A DNA stretch of 51,717 nt. It comes from Chloroflexota bacterium. Lineage in GTDB: Bacteria > Chloroflexota > Limnocylindria > Limnocylindrales > CSP1-4. The DNA lies in the NCBI GenBank assembly GCA_005883615.1, contig VBEC01000027.1, positions 1-51,717 of the forward strand, written 5' to 3'. Below the pieces are notes generated by a model, which was given only the letters and a program-made list of their open reading frames with translations, searched no databases and had not been told where the DNA came from. The position numbers and the translations under genes are program-made. Of the stretch, positions 36,095 through 44,204 are shown piece by piece. Every line of letters begins with the position of its first letter. Position 1 is the first letter of the stretch.

Positions 36095-36970
36095 TCAGCC
36101 CAGGCCGAAGTTGAACTGCCCGTAGATCGCGTCTGGGTGCCAGTCGAGCGGCTCGCCCCGGATCATGCGGACACCTCGCCAGGTCTCCTGCCAGCCCGCG
36201 TCTAGCAGCAACCTCCGACCGGGGACGTTCTGTTCCAGGACGGCGTTGTGAAGCGCGCGATCGGTGCCGCGTGTCCGGCGGATGCCCTCCAGCAGGAGAA
36301 GCGCGTCCCCGGGGGTAGTGGCGATCGTCGGCCAGCCGCCCCAGCCGGAGGGCAGGCTGAAGCCTCGAATTCGGGGGCCTCCACCGCGCAGCCTCCGCGA
36401 TCCCGAGGCGGCGTCCACGACGATGCCCGCGCCTTCCAGCGCGATCGCCTGCAGGAGATGCGAGCGGTCCTCGCCCGTAGCCCAGGCGTCCAGCCGGCAG
36501 ACCGCATCCAGGTCCCGGAGGTGGAAGGCCCGCGCTGTGGCCCCATCGTCGTCGCCGTCGGTCGGCGCGCCGGGCCTTGTCAAGCCGATGTACCGGCCCA
36601 CCACCTCGAAACCCAGGCGCTCGTAGATCGGCCGGCCCATGTCCGTGGCGACCAGGCTGATGGTTCGACACGCGGCCTGTTCAAGCCGTTCCAGGGCTGC
36701 CTTGGTCAGCGCGCTCCCGAGCCCGGCACGGCGCTGGTCCTCCGATACGAAGACCAGCCCGATCCAGCCTGTGAAGCCGTGGCGCGTCGCGACGACCGTG
36801 CCCGCGATGGTGCGCCCGACCTCGGCGACCATCGGCTCGCACTCGGGATGCCGCACGGCGAAGTCGAAAAACGCACGGCGATCGCCCCATTGCCCACGAA
36901 GCAAGGCTTCCGCCGCCGGAGCGACGTCGCGCTGGGTCATCGGGCGGATGGCGGCGGCCATGGCAGACAC
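36095..36970 (-). CDS. GNAT-fold N-acetyltransferase
   Basis: A 291-residue protein with an N-terminal GNAT domain: IRPMTQRDVAPAAEALL, GTVVATRHGFTGWIGLVFVSEDQRRAGLGSALTKAALERL (acetyl-CoA loop RRAGLG) and PIYERLGFEVVGRYIGL. The C-terminal half (about 150-291) resembles the second, degenerate GNAT half of two-domain acetyltransferases. The acceptor is unknown. I chose GTG at 36970 because TACGAT sits exactly 6 nt before it on this strand; ATG at 36961 would remove three residues. It is divergent from gatC with only 65 nt between starts and convergent with ligA. Confidence 0.8.
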   Translation of the reverse strand: MSAMAAAIRPMTQRDVAPAAEALLRGQWGDRRAFFDFAVRHPECEPMVAEVGRTIAGTVVATRHGFTGWIGLVFVSEDQRRAGLGSALTKAALERLEQAACRTISLVATDMGRPIYERLGFEVVGRYIGLTRPGAPTDGDDDGATARAFHLRDLDAVCRLDAWATGEDRSHLLQAIALEGAGIVVDAASGSRRLRGGGPRIRGFSLPSGWGGWPTIATTPGDALLLLEGIRRTRGTDRALHNAVLEQNVPGRRLLLDAGWQETWRGVRMIRGEPLDWHPDAIYGQFNFGLG

Positions 36971-36976
36971 CGCCCG

Positions 36977-36982
36977 ATCGTA
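36977..36982 (-). promoter_or_regulatory. -10 box of the GNAT gene (TACGAT, minus strand)
   Basis: Read on the minus strand, TACGAT ends 6 nt before the GTG at 36970, predicting a leaderless transcript. The divergent gatC box lies 41 bases away. Confidence 0.5.
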
Positions 36983-37023
36983 CGAGATCACGCGCCACAG
37001 CTGGTTCGCGGGACCCCCTCGGC

Positions 37024-37029
37024 TATCAT
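37024..37029 (+). promoter_or_regulatory. -10 box of gatC (TATCAT)
   Basis: TATCAT ends 6 nt before the gatC ATG at 37036, without a Shine-Dalgarno. Confidence 0.55.
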
Positions 37030-37035
37030 CGGTCG

Positions 37036-37338
37036 ATGGCCACCCTGTCGCGGGACGACGTCGCCCACGTCGCCCATCTGGCCCGCCTGGGCCTGACCGA
37101 CGAGGAACTCGCACGTCTCGAGGGGCAGCTCAACCACATCCTCGACCAGTACGCGATCCTGGCGCAGCTCGACACCGACGCGATCCCGCCAACTGCCCAG
37201 ACGATCGAGCTCGAGAACATCCTGCGGGACGACGTGGTCCAACCGTCATTCACGCCCGACGAAGCGCTGGCAAACGCTCCCGAACGCGACGGTGACTTCA
37301 TCGTCGTTCCGCCCATCATCGGCGACTCGGAGCCATGA
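37036..37338 (+). CDS. gatC: Asp/Glu-tRNA amidotransferase subunit C
   Basis: A 100-residue GatC, the small subunit that wraps around and stabilises Gat[33 protein letters not shown] is the family signature helix, and the C-terminal half ends in the typical DFIVVPPIIG. It heads the gatCA operon; gatA begins 40 nt downstream. GatCAB makes Gln-tRNA and/or Asn-tRNA by amidating misacylated tRNAs, which indicates the organism lacks GlnRS, AsnRS or both. Confidence 0.95.
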   Translation: MATLSRDDVAHVAHLARLGLTDEELARLEGQLNHILDQYAILAQLDTDAIPPTAQTIELENILRDDVVQPSFTPDEALANAPERDGDFIVVPPIIGDSEP

Positions 37339-37378
37339 GGGACGACCGCTTCCGGGGTGCCACGGGCAGAAGCGTCCC

Positions 37379-38959
37379 GTGATCGATCTGACGCGGCTCC
37401 ACGCGCACGAGATGGCACGCCTCCTGCGCCACGGAGACGTCACCGCCCGCGAGTTGACTGAGGCGCACCTCGCGCTAGCGGAGCGCCAGAACCGGGCACT
37501 CAATGCCTGGCTCACGATCGACCGCGACCGGGCGCTCGCGGAAGCCGACGCCGCCGACGCGCGGCTCGCGGCTGCACGAGCCGAGGGAGCGCGGGCGGTC
37601 GACGCGCTCCATCCGATCCTCGGGATCCCGATCGCGCTGAAGGACCTGGTGAGCGTGGCGGGCGGCAAGGCCACTGCGGGCTCCCGGATCCTCGACGGGT
37701 ACCGGGCGCCATACGACGCGCACATCACGGAACGGCTTCGCGACGCCGGCGCGGTCATCCTCGGCAAGACCAACATGGACGAGTTCGCGATGGGCTCGTC
37801 GACTGAGCATTCCGCCTATGGCCCGACGGCGAACCCATGGGCGCTCGATCGGGTGCCCGGCGGGTCGAGTGGCGGCTCGGCGGCCGCGGTGGCCGCTTTC
37901 CATGCGCCGGTGAGCATCGGCACGGACACGGGCGGCTCCATCCGCCAGCCCGCGGCACTGTGCGGGATCGTCGGGCTCAAGCCGACCTATGGTCGCGTCA
38001 GCCGCTATGGGATCGTGGCCTTCGCGAGCTCGCTCGACCAGATCGGGCCGTTTGCACGGAACGCCAGGGACGCCGCCGCGCTGCTTCACGCCGTGGCCGG
38101 CCGAGACGAGCGCGATTCGACGTCGGCGCCGGTGTCGGTTCCCGACGAGCTGCTGAGCCTGCCCGCCGCCGACGACGAAGCGGCTGGGTGGCTCCGGGGC
38201 AAGCGTCTCGGGCTGCCCCGCGAGTACTTCGTCGCGGGCATGGAGCCGCAGGTGGAGCACCGCGTCCGAGCGGCCGTGGCGGCGCTCGAAGCAGCGGGCG
38301 CTCGGGTCGACGAGGTCAGCCTTCCCCACACCGACTACGGGCTGGCTACGTACTACATCGTCGCGCCGGCCGAGGCCTCTGCCAATCTCGCCCGGTATGA
38401 CGGGATCCGCTACGGGCCGCGCCTGGGGAACGGCACCGTCCTGGAGAATTATCTGGCGACTCGCGGCCGTGGCTTCGGGCCGGAGGTGAAACGGCGGATC
38501 ATGCTCGGAACGTACGCGCTTTCGGCCGGCTACTACGACGCCTACTACCTCAAGGCCCAGAAGGTCCGCACCCTCATCAAGCAGGACTTCGACCGGCTGT
38601 GGTTGGAAGGCTTCGATGCCCTCGTCGCCCCGACGAGCCCCACGGTCGCCTTCCCGTTCGGCGCAAAGATGGCGGACCCGGTCTCCATGTACCTGTCCGA
38701 CGCGTGCACGCTGCCGGTCAACATGGCCGGACTACCCGGGATCTCGGTGCCCTGTGGACTCGCGGATGGGCTCCCGGTCGGCCTGCAGTTCATCGGCGCT
38801 GCCTGGTCCGAGCTCGAGCTCTTTCACCTGTCGCGTGCGTATGAGGCCATCACCGCCGGTGCGGACTGGCGCGGATTGGAGCCCGCCGATCTCGCACGTG
38901 CCGACGATCCCGGCACGCCGACCCCGGCCGAGCGAGCGGGCGTACTCTCTGCGTCATGA
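37379..38959 (+). CDS. gatA: Asp/Glu-tRNA amidotransferase subunit A
   Basis: A 526-residue amidase-signature enzyme that releases ammonia from glutamine for GatB. The Ser-cisSer-Lys triad is readable: Lys in PIALKDLVS, the cis-Ser and nucleophile in PGGSSGGSAAAVAA and DTGGSIRQPA. VGLKPTYGRVSRYGI is highly conserved. I start at GTG 37379 (MIDLTRLHAHEMA), where family similarity begins; the frame is open about 29 codons further upstream. The C-terminal 25 residues exceed the usual end. The stop overlaps the aminotransferase start (ATGA). Confidence 0.95.
   Translation: MIDLTRLHAHEMARLLRHGDVTARELTEAHLALAERQNRALNAWLTIDRDRALAEADAADARLAAARAEGARAVDALHPILGIPIALKDLVSVAGGKATAGSRILDGYRAPYDAHITERLRDAGAVILGKTNMDEFAMGSSTEHSAYGPTANPWALDRVPGGSSGGSAAAVAAFHAPVSIGTDTGGSIRQPAALCGIVGLKPTYGRVSRYGIVAFASSLDQIGPFARNARDAAALLHAVAGRDERDSTSAPVSVPDELLSLPAADDEAAGWLRGKRLGLPREYFVAGMEPQVEHRVRAAVAALEAAGARVDEVSLPHTDYGLATYYIVAPAEASANLARYDGIRYGPRLGNGTVLENYLATRGRGFGPEVKRRIMLGTYALSAGYYDAYYLKAQKVRTLIKQDFDRLWLEGFDALVAPTSPTVAFPFGAKMADPVSMYLSDACTLPVNMAGLPGISVPCGLADGLPVGLQFIGAAWSELELFHLSRAYEAITAGADWRGLEPADLARADDPGTPTPAERAGVLSAS
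38943..38948 (+). promoter_or_regulatory. Candidate internal -10 box of the aminotransferase gene (TACTCT)
   Basis: TACTCT lies within the 3' end of gatA and ends 7 nt before the aminotransferase ATG. It could let that gene be transcribed apart from gatCA. Confidence 0.35.
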
Positions 38960-40242
38960 CGATTGACGCCCGAGTCGAGCCCGCACTGCAACCGACAGCT
39001 GAAGACGAGGCGACCCTGAAAGCCGAAACGACCCCACGGGTCCTGACCGGTTCTGCGCGCGGCCCATTGGCCGACCGGGCACTGTCCGAGCGCGTGCGCG
39101 CGGTTCCGCCATCGGGCATTCGCCGCTTCTTCGACATCCTGGCCACGATGGAGGACGTCATCAGCCTGGGCGTCGGGGAGCCCGACTTCGATACTCCCGA
39201 GCCGATCGTCGAGGCGGGCATCGCCAGCCTCCGCCGCGGACGGACCCACTACACCTCCAACTACGGGACTATCGAACTGCGCCGCGCTCTCTCGGATCAT
39301 CTGGAGCGGCGCTACGGCGTCCAGTACGATCCTGCCAGCGAAATCCTGATCACGGTCGGCGCCTCCGAGGCGGTCGACCTCGCCCTCCGGGCGACCTGCG
39401 ATCCGGGCGACGAGGTGATCCTGCACGAGCCCTCGTACGTTGCCTATGCGCCGGCAGTGATCTTCGCGGGCGGCGTGGTGCGCCACGTGGCGACTCGCAT
39501 GGAGGACGACTTCGCTCTCGACCCGCTGCAGGTCGAGGCATCAATCAGCCCCAGGACCAAGGCGCTGTTCCTGGGCTATCCGTGCAACCCGACCGGGGCG
39601 GTCCTGCCGGACGCTGTGCAGGACGAGCTGGCCCTCCTCGCCGAGCGCCACGACCTGCTGGTCTACTCCGACGAGATCTACGATCGTCTGGCCTATGGCT
39701 CGTACCGCCATCGGGCGTTCAGCGCACTGCCGGGCATGCGCGAGCGGACGATCCTGATGGGCGGCTTCTCGAAGGCGTACGCGATGACCGGCTGGCGCGT
39801 CGGCTGGCTGTGCGCGCCGTCGGTGATCCTCGAAGGCATCGTGAAGGTCCACCAGTACGGCATCATGTCGGCCCCGACGACCGCCCAGGACGCCGCGCTT
39901 GAGGCCTTGCGATCGGGTGAGAGCGAGGTGCAGCGGATGCTCGCCGAGTACGACCGGCGACGGCGGATGTTCGTCGACGGGCTGAACGCGCTGGAGCTGC
40001 GCACGTTCGAGCCGAAAGGCGCCTTCTACGCGTTCCCGCAGGTCACGCCCGCAACGGCCATGGACTCGGAGACGTTCACGGAGCGGCTTCTCGAGGAAGA
40101 ACACGTGGCGGTCGTGCCGGGTGGCGCATTTGGGCCGTCGGGCGAGGGCCACGTGCGCGCCTGCTACGCGACCTCCTACGAGCAGCTCCAGGAGGCGCTC
40201 GTTCGAATCGGCCGGTTCGTGGAGCATCATCGTCCCTCGTAG
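38956..40242 (+). CDS. PLP-dependent class I/II aminotransferase
   Basis: A 428-residue fold-type I aminotransferase of the AspC/PatA-like group. LGVGEPDFDTPEPI, YTSNYGTIELR, the Asn and Pro of YPCNPTGAV, DEIYDRLAY and the Schiff-base Lys in GGFSKAYAMTGWRVG are all present, and an Arg for substrate carboxylate lies in GHVRACYATS. Substrate is not certain; aspartate, aromatic or branched amino acids are all used by this group. The first 45 residues are an extension beyond the family core. Coupled to gatA by an ATGA overlap; a link to Asp/Glu supply for tRNA amidation is only suggested by position. Confidence 0.88.
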   Translation: MTIDARVEPALQPTAEDEATLKAETTPRVLTGSARGPLADRALSERVRAVPPSGIRRFFDILATMEDVISLGVGEPDFDTPEPIVEAGIASLRRGRTHYTSNYGTIELRRALSDHLERRYGVQYDPASEILITVGASEAVDLALRATCDPGDEVILHEPSYVAYAPAVIFAGGVVRHVATRMEDDFALDPLQVEASISPRTKALFLGYPCNPTGAVLPDAVQDELALLAERHDLLVYSDEIYDRLAYGSYRHRAFSALPGMRERTILMGGFSKAYAMTGWRVGWLCAPSVILEGIVKVHQYGIMSAPTTAQDAALEALRSGESEVQRMLAEYDRRRRMFVDGLNALELRTFEPKGAFYAFPQVTPATAMDSETFTERLLEEEHVAVVPGGAFGPSGEGHVRACYATSYEQLQEALVRIGRFVEHHRPS

Positions 40243-40475
40243 CAGGCCGGCATGGCCCGACTCTCCTGGTGAAACCCGAGCGCTATTCAGCCCTGACTAG
40301 GATCCGCCCACAACTAGCGTGGCGACATTCAGATTTGTACCTACCGGTGCCTGAGTGAACGTGGTGCACCGCTTTCTTATTCACCCCGGAATGAAGCGGG
40401 CTCGGGGCGCCGTGGGCCGGCGTCGGGCCGCTCTGGCGGGGCAGCTGGAGGCGCTGAACCGCTCGGCGGCTGTGC
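40243..40475. other. Intergenic region with a weak terminator-like hairpin
   Basis: CGGTGC (40345-40350) and GCACCG (40366-40371) form a 6-pair stem with a 15-nt loop, followed by a T-rich run (40373-40380). This may end the gatC-gatA-aminotransferase transcript. The stretch around 40290-40380 is clearly less GC-rich than its surroundings. I see no gene in it. Confidence 0.35.
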
Positions 40476-40481
40476 GAAACT
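40476..40481 (+). promoter_or_regulatory. Weak -10 box before the small membrane protein (GAAACT)
   Basis: GAAACT ends 6 nt before the GTG at 40488. It matches only A and T at positions 2 and 6 plus the spacing rule. Confidence 0.25.
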
Positions 40482-40487
40482 AACGGC

Positions 40488-40751
40488 GTGGCCTTCGTCC
40501 TGATCACGTCCGGCGTGTTCCTCGCTGCCGCCGGAGGCTGGCGGAGCTATGTCATGGCCCGCGAGGCGATCGGCCCGCTGGTCCACGACGGCGACCCGAC
40601 CCGGACCGCGCTCGAGGCCACGAGGCCGGTCATCGAGCGCCCCCGAGTCCGGCTCTTCGCCAGACGAGTCTTCCTCGCGGTTGGCTGGCTGGTTGTGGCG
40701 ATGTACGGGCTGTACCTGTTGTCCGTCGGCGACGCCATCCTCGTGCGATGA
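40488..40751 (+). CDS. Small two-helix membrane protein
   Basis: 87 residues, no family recognised. A hydrophobic segment at 2-16, a polar middle of about 45 residues (EAIGPLVHDGDPTRTALEA) and a second hydrophobic segment at about 62-82 (VFLAVGWLVVAMYGLYLL). Real-gene evidence: a start spaced 6 nt after a -10-like box and an ATGA overlap with gatB, as expected of a co-translated gene. The same topology recurs in the small gene just after gatB. Confidence 0.6.
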   Translation: MAFVLITSGVFLAAAGGWRSYVMAREAIGPLVHDGDPTRTALEATRPVIERPRVRLFARRVFLAVGWLVVAMYGLYLLSVGDAILVR

Positions 40752-42271
40752 CCGCCGTGCGCGCCGCTCCGCCCACTGGTGTACCCGCGTCCGTCCTCGA
40801 ACGGTACGAGCCGGTCATCGGAATCGAGGTCCACTGCCAGCTCCGGACCGCGAGCAAGATGTTCTGCGGCTGCTCGACCGACTACGACGGCGCACCGCCG
40901 AACACCCACACGTGTCCCGTCTGCCTTGGCTTGCCCGGCGCCCTACCAACGATCAACCGGCTGGCGGTCGAGCACGTGCTGACGACCGGGCTGGCGATCG
41001 ACGCGACCATCGCCGCAACGACTCGGTGGGAGCGCAAGAACTACTTCTATCCGGATCTGCCCAAGGGCTACCAGATCAGCCAGTACGCGATCCCGCTGGC
41101 CGCCGCCGGACGGTTGACGTTCGGGACATCGGGAGGGGACGTCACCGTCGGTATCACCCGCGCCCACCTCGAGGAGGACACGGCGAAGCTCGTCCACGCC
41201 ACGACGCCTGATGGCCGGAAGGTGAGCCTGGTCGACTTCAACCGTTCAGGAGCGCCGCTGATGGAGATCGTCACGGAGCCCGATGTCCGGTCGGCAGAGG
41301 CGGCTCGCCGCTACGCGGAGGAGCTCCAGCTCCTGCTGCGAGCGATCGGTGTCAGCAATGCCGACATGGAGCGGGGCCAGATGCGCGTCGAAGCCAACGT
41401 CTCCTTGCGACCGCGCGGCACGGAGGCGTTCGGCACGCGGGTCGAGGTCAAGAACATGAATTCGTTCCGTTCGGTCGAGCGGGCGGTCAACTTCGAGATC
41501 GAGCGCCAGGCTGCTGCTCTCGACGCCGGCCAGCCACTCGTCCAGGAGACGCGCGGCTGGGACGATGGTCGAGGCTCGACCTACCAGATGCGCCTGAAGG
41601 AAACCTCGGAGGACTACCGGTACTTCCCGGAACCGGATCTGCCGCCGCTCAAGGTCGATGCGGTGTGGCTCGACGAGGTTCGGGCGCGGTTGGCCGAGCT
41701 GCCGACGGCCCGCCGCTCGCGCTATACGAGCGAGCTTGGGCTCTCCGCCTACGATGCCGCGGTCATCGTGGCCGACCCGGCCATGTCGGCAGCCTTCAGC
41801 GCAGTTCTCGCATCGGATCCGAGCCTGCCGCCCAAGGAGGTCGCGAACCTGGTCGCGGGCGATTACGGTCGAGCGGCTAAGGAGATCCAGGAGCGGACGC
41901 CCGACGGTCTGGTCGGGCGTTCCAGCGCTGCCGAGCTGGCCGAACTGCTGCGACGGGTTGCCGCCGGCGAGCTTTCGCGGGCCAACGCGAAGGAGGTCCT
42001 TGGCGAGCACGTGCGGAGTGGGGAGGCGGTCTCCGGGATCGTGGCGGCCCGCGGCTTTCGCCAGATTTCGGATGCTTCGGCGCTGTCCGACGTCGTCGAT
42101 GAGGTCCTTGCCGCCAACCCCGCGGCGGTCGGCGATTATCGCGCGGGCAAACCGCAGGCGGTCGGCTTTCTGGTTGGTCAGGTCATGAAGGCGACGCGCG
42201 GCCAGGCGAATGCTGGCGTCGTGCAAGCCGCGCTGCGGGAGCGCCTCGACCGCCCCGCCGGAGATGCCTGA
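40748..42271 (+). CDS. gatB: Asp/Glu-tRNA amidotransferase subunit B
   Basis: A 507-residue kinase-like subunit that phosphorylates the misacylated aspartyl or glutamyl group on tRNA and amidates it. YEPVIGIEVHCQL, the zinc ligands in MFCGCSTDY and HTCPVCLGLPGALP, YFYPDLPKGYQISQY, the MRVEANVSLRP block and EDYRYFPEPDLPPL are intact. The C-terminal YqeY-like tail (from about 360) binds tRNA. gatB is separated from gatCA by about 1.8 kb holding the aminotransferase gene and a small membrane protein gene. Confidence 0.97.
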   Translation: MTAVRAAPPTGVPASVLERYEPVIGIEVHCQLRTASKMFCGCSTDYDGAPPNTHTCPVCLGLPGALPTINRLAVEHVLTTGLAIDATIAATTRWERKNYFYPDLPKGYQISQYAIPLAAAGRLTFGTSGGDVTVGITRAHLEEDTAKLVHATTPDGRKVSLVDFNRSGAPLMEIVTEPDVRSAEAARRYAEELQLLLRAIGVSNADMERGQMRVEANVSLRPRGTEAFGTRVEVKNMNSFRSVERAVNFEIERQAAALDAGQPLVQETRGWDDGRGSTYQMRLKETSEDYRYFPEPDLPPLKVDAVWLDEVRARLAELPTARRSRYTSELGLSAYDAAVIVADPAMSAAFSAVLASDPSLPPKEVANLVAGDYGRAAKEIQERTPDGLVGRSSAAELAELLRRVAAGELSRANAKEVLGEHVRSGEAVSGIVAARGFRQISDASALSDVVDEVLAANPAAVGDYRAGKPQAVGFLVGQVMKATRGQANAGVVQAALRERLDRPAGDA

Positions 42272-42544
42272 GTGGGCATGCTGAATTTGGTCTTCTGGCT
42301 CGGCGGGATCGTGCTGATCGCCGCGGGTTACGGCCGTGCGCGCAAGCCGTGGGCTCGCTACAAGGCGCTCAAGGAACAGGACGCGAACGAAGCGCGCTAC
42401 TCGGCCTGGCGCGGTGGCTTCCGGGACGATTCACCCACGGGCGCGTCGGTCGCCATGGCCATCCTGAAGCGTCAGGCGCAGACTGGCGCCCTCATCGCGG
42501 TCCTGGGCTTCGTGCTCGTCTTCGTGGGTTTCGCGGTGCGTTAG
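42272..42544 (+). CDS. Small two-helix membrane protein
   Basis: 90 residues, no family recognised. Hydrophobic segments at about 4-20 (NLVFWLGGIVLIAAGYG) and 70-89 (ALIAVLGFVLVFVGFAV) enclose a basic and polar loop. The GTG start follows the gatB stop directly; an ATG two codons later is the alternative. With the similar protein upstream of gatB it brackets that gene. Function unknown. Confidence 0.6.
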   Translation: MGMLNLVFWLGGIVLIAAGYGRARKPWARYKALKEQDANEARYSAWRGGFRDDSPTGASVAMAILKRQAQTGALIAVLGFVLVFVGFAVR

Positions 42545-42607
42545 ACCCACCAGATCGCCCGGGTGTTGCGAGGGCTCCTCGCGCGGCGGCCGCGGCCAAG
42601 CGCGGCG

Positions 42608-42632
42608 GCCCCGGCCATGCGAGAGCCGGGGC
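42608..42632. terminator. Hairpin between convergent transcripts
   Basis: GCCCCGGC and GCCGGGGC pair over eight bases around a 9-nt loop, directly between the small membrane gene (plus) and the CoA-binding gene (minus). No T tract on either side, so at best a weak bidirectional terminator. Confidence 0.4.
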
Positions 42633-42633
42633 G

Positions 42634-43125
42634 CTACCGCCCCAGCCGGCCGACCTCGATGGCCGTGCAGCGATCCATGACCACCGCGAGCCCACCCTCG
42701 GCCGCAATGGTCGCCGCCTCCCAGTTGACCACCCCGAGTTGCAGCCACAGGCAACCCGCACCGACCGCGACAGCCTCTCGAGCATGCGGGACGCACAGCT
42801 CGGAGCGCCGAAAGACGTCGACGATGTCCACGGGCCCGGTCTCAGCGACCGCGTCGGCCAGCGAGGCGAACGCCTGCCGGCCGTGCACCTCGCGCTCGTT
42901 GGGATTAACGGGCACGCAGTCGTAGCCGGCATCCAGAAGCGTCTCGAATACGCCGTACGACGCGCGAGCCGGATTGGACGACGCGCCGACCACTGCGATC
43001 CGCCGTGCCTGGCGGAGCAGCTGGACGATCCCGGCGTCGTCGAGCAGCCGGACCGGCCCGCGACCTTCCTGGGCGTCGAGGATGTCGCGGGCTCGGGCGA
43101 GCGCTCGGGCCCGTTCGCCCGCCAT
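42634..43125 (-). CDS. CoA-binding domain protein (YccU-like)
   Basis: A 163-residue single Rossmann-fold protein of the CoA-binding family, like the first domain of succinyl-CoA synthetase alpha. RRIAVVGASSNPARASYGVFETLLDAGYDCVPVNPNE is the nucleotide-binding beta-alpha-beta with the following strand, and VDIVDVFRRSE and CLWLQLGVVNWEA match family blocks. Biochemical role unknown. It starts 2 nt after the second permease stop, so it is the last gene of the importer operon, though a functional link is not obvious. Confidence 0.88.
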   Translation of the reverse strand: MAGERARALARARDILDAQEGRGPVRLLDDAGIVQLLRQARRIAVVGASSNPARASYGVFETLLDAGYDCVPVNPNEREVHGRQAFASLADAVAETGPVDIVDVFRRSELCVPHAREAVAVGAGCLWLQLGVVNWEAATIAAEGGLAVVMDRCTAIEVGRLGR

Positions 43126-43127
43126 GT

Positions 43128-44204
43128 CTACGTCGCCGCCTCGCGCTCATATGCCTGACCGTCCGCCGCAGGCGGGATGCTGCGCCCGACGACCCCCGCG
43201 AGGATCACGATCGTGACGAGGTACGGCAAAGCGTCATAGACCTGGTCAGGCAGACTCGTCAGGATCGTGCCCAGATCACCGCTGGGCGGCGAGAACTTGA
43301 TCGAGTTCCCGAGTGCCGTGCTCGACGAGAACAGCAGCGCCGCGCCGAACGCGCCGACCGGAGACCAGCGGCCGACGATCATCGCCGCCAGCCCGATGAA
43401 GCCGCGCCCGGTGGTCATACCTTGCTGGAACGAGTTCGTGGCCTCCATGCTGAGATAGGCGCCGCCCAGGGCGGCAAACACGCCGCCGATCAGGACGTTC
43501 CGGTAGCGCACCCGGATGACGTCGATGCCCACGGTCTCCGCGGCCCGCGGGTGTTCACCCACGGCGCGCGAGCGGAGGCCCCAGCGCGAGCGGAACAGCA
43601 GGATCTGGAAGATGACCACGAGGACGATCACGGACATCGCGATCGGTCCCTGGTTCAGGAACATGTTCAGGATCCAGCCGATGACCGGGATGTCCGTAAC
43701 CTCGCGAGGCGGTCGAAACTGGGTGAACGCCCCGGCTCCATTGGGCGACGTCTTGGCGATGAGGTTGTTCAGGTAGCCGGTCAAACCGAACGCGGCGATG
43801 TTGATGATGGTGCCGCTGATGATCTGGTCCGCCCGGACGCTGATCGACAGCCATGCATGAAGGGCCGAAATCACCACGCCCGAAGCGAGCGCCACCCCCA
43901 GCGCGACGACCAGCGCGAGGGACATCCCGAACGGCCCGATCGCGGTCGTCCCGAGCACGGGCACGAGCAGCACGCCGCTGTACCAGCCCACGAACGCGGC
44001 GGTGATCATGATCCCTTCGATCCCGATGTTGACGACTCCCGCTCGCTCGCACATCACCCCGCACAGGGCAGCCAGGGCGATCGGTGTCGCCGCCTGAAGG
44101 ATCAGCGGCGAGATGTCGGGGACGACGTTGACGAGGTAGCCGGCCAGCTGGAAGAGCACGCCGGCGACGGGGATCGAGTACAGCGCATTGATCAGGCCGT
44201 CCAT
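43128..44204 (-). CDS. Nucleoside-type ABC importer permease (second)
   Basis: A 358-residue integral membrane protein of the BPD_transp_2 family, with about nine hydrophobic segments. LCGVMCERAGVVNIGIEGIMITAAFVGW is the hallmark of the NupQ/YufQ-like permease partnered with BMP-type binding proteins, and EHPRAAETVGIDVIRVRY is the cytoplasmic coupling loop. It pairs with the upstream permease to form the channel. The start overlaps that gene's stop by one base. Confidence 0.9.
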   Translation of the reverse strand: MDGLINALYSIPVAGVLFQLAGYLVNVVPDISPLILQAATPIALAALCGVMCERAGVVNIGIEGIMITAAFVGWYSGVLLVPVLGTTAIGPFGMSLALVVALGVALASGVVISALHAWLSISVRADQIISGTIINIAAFGLTGYLNNLIAKTSPNGAGAFTQFRPPREVTDIPVIGWILNMFLNQGPIAMSVIVLVVIFQILLFRSRWGLRSRAVGEHPRAAETVGIDVIRVRYRNVLIGGVFAALGGAYLSMEATNSFQQGMTTGRGFIGLAAMIVGRWSPVGAFGAALLFSSSTALGNSIKFSPPSGDLGTILTSLPDQVYDALPYLVTIVILAGVVGRSIPPAADGQAYEREAAT

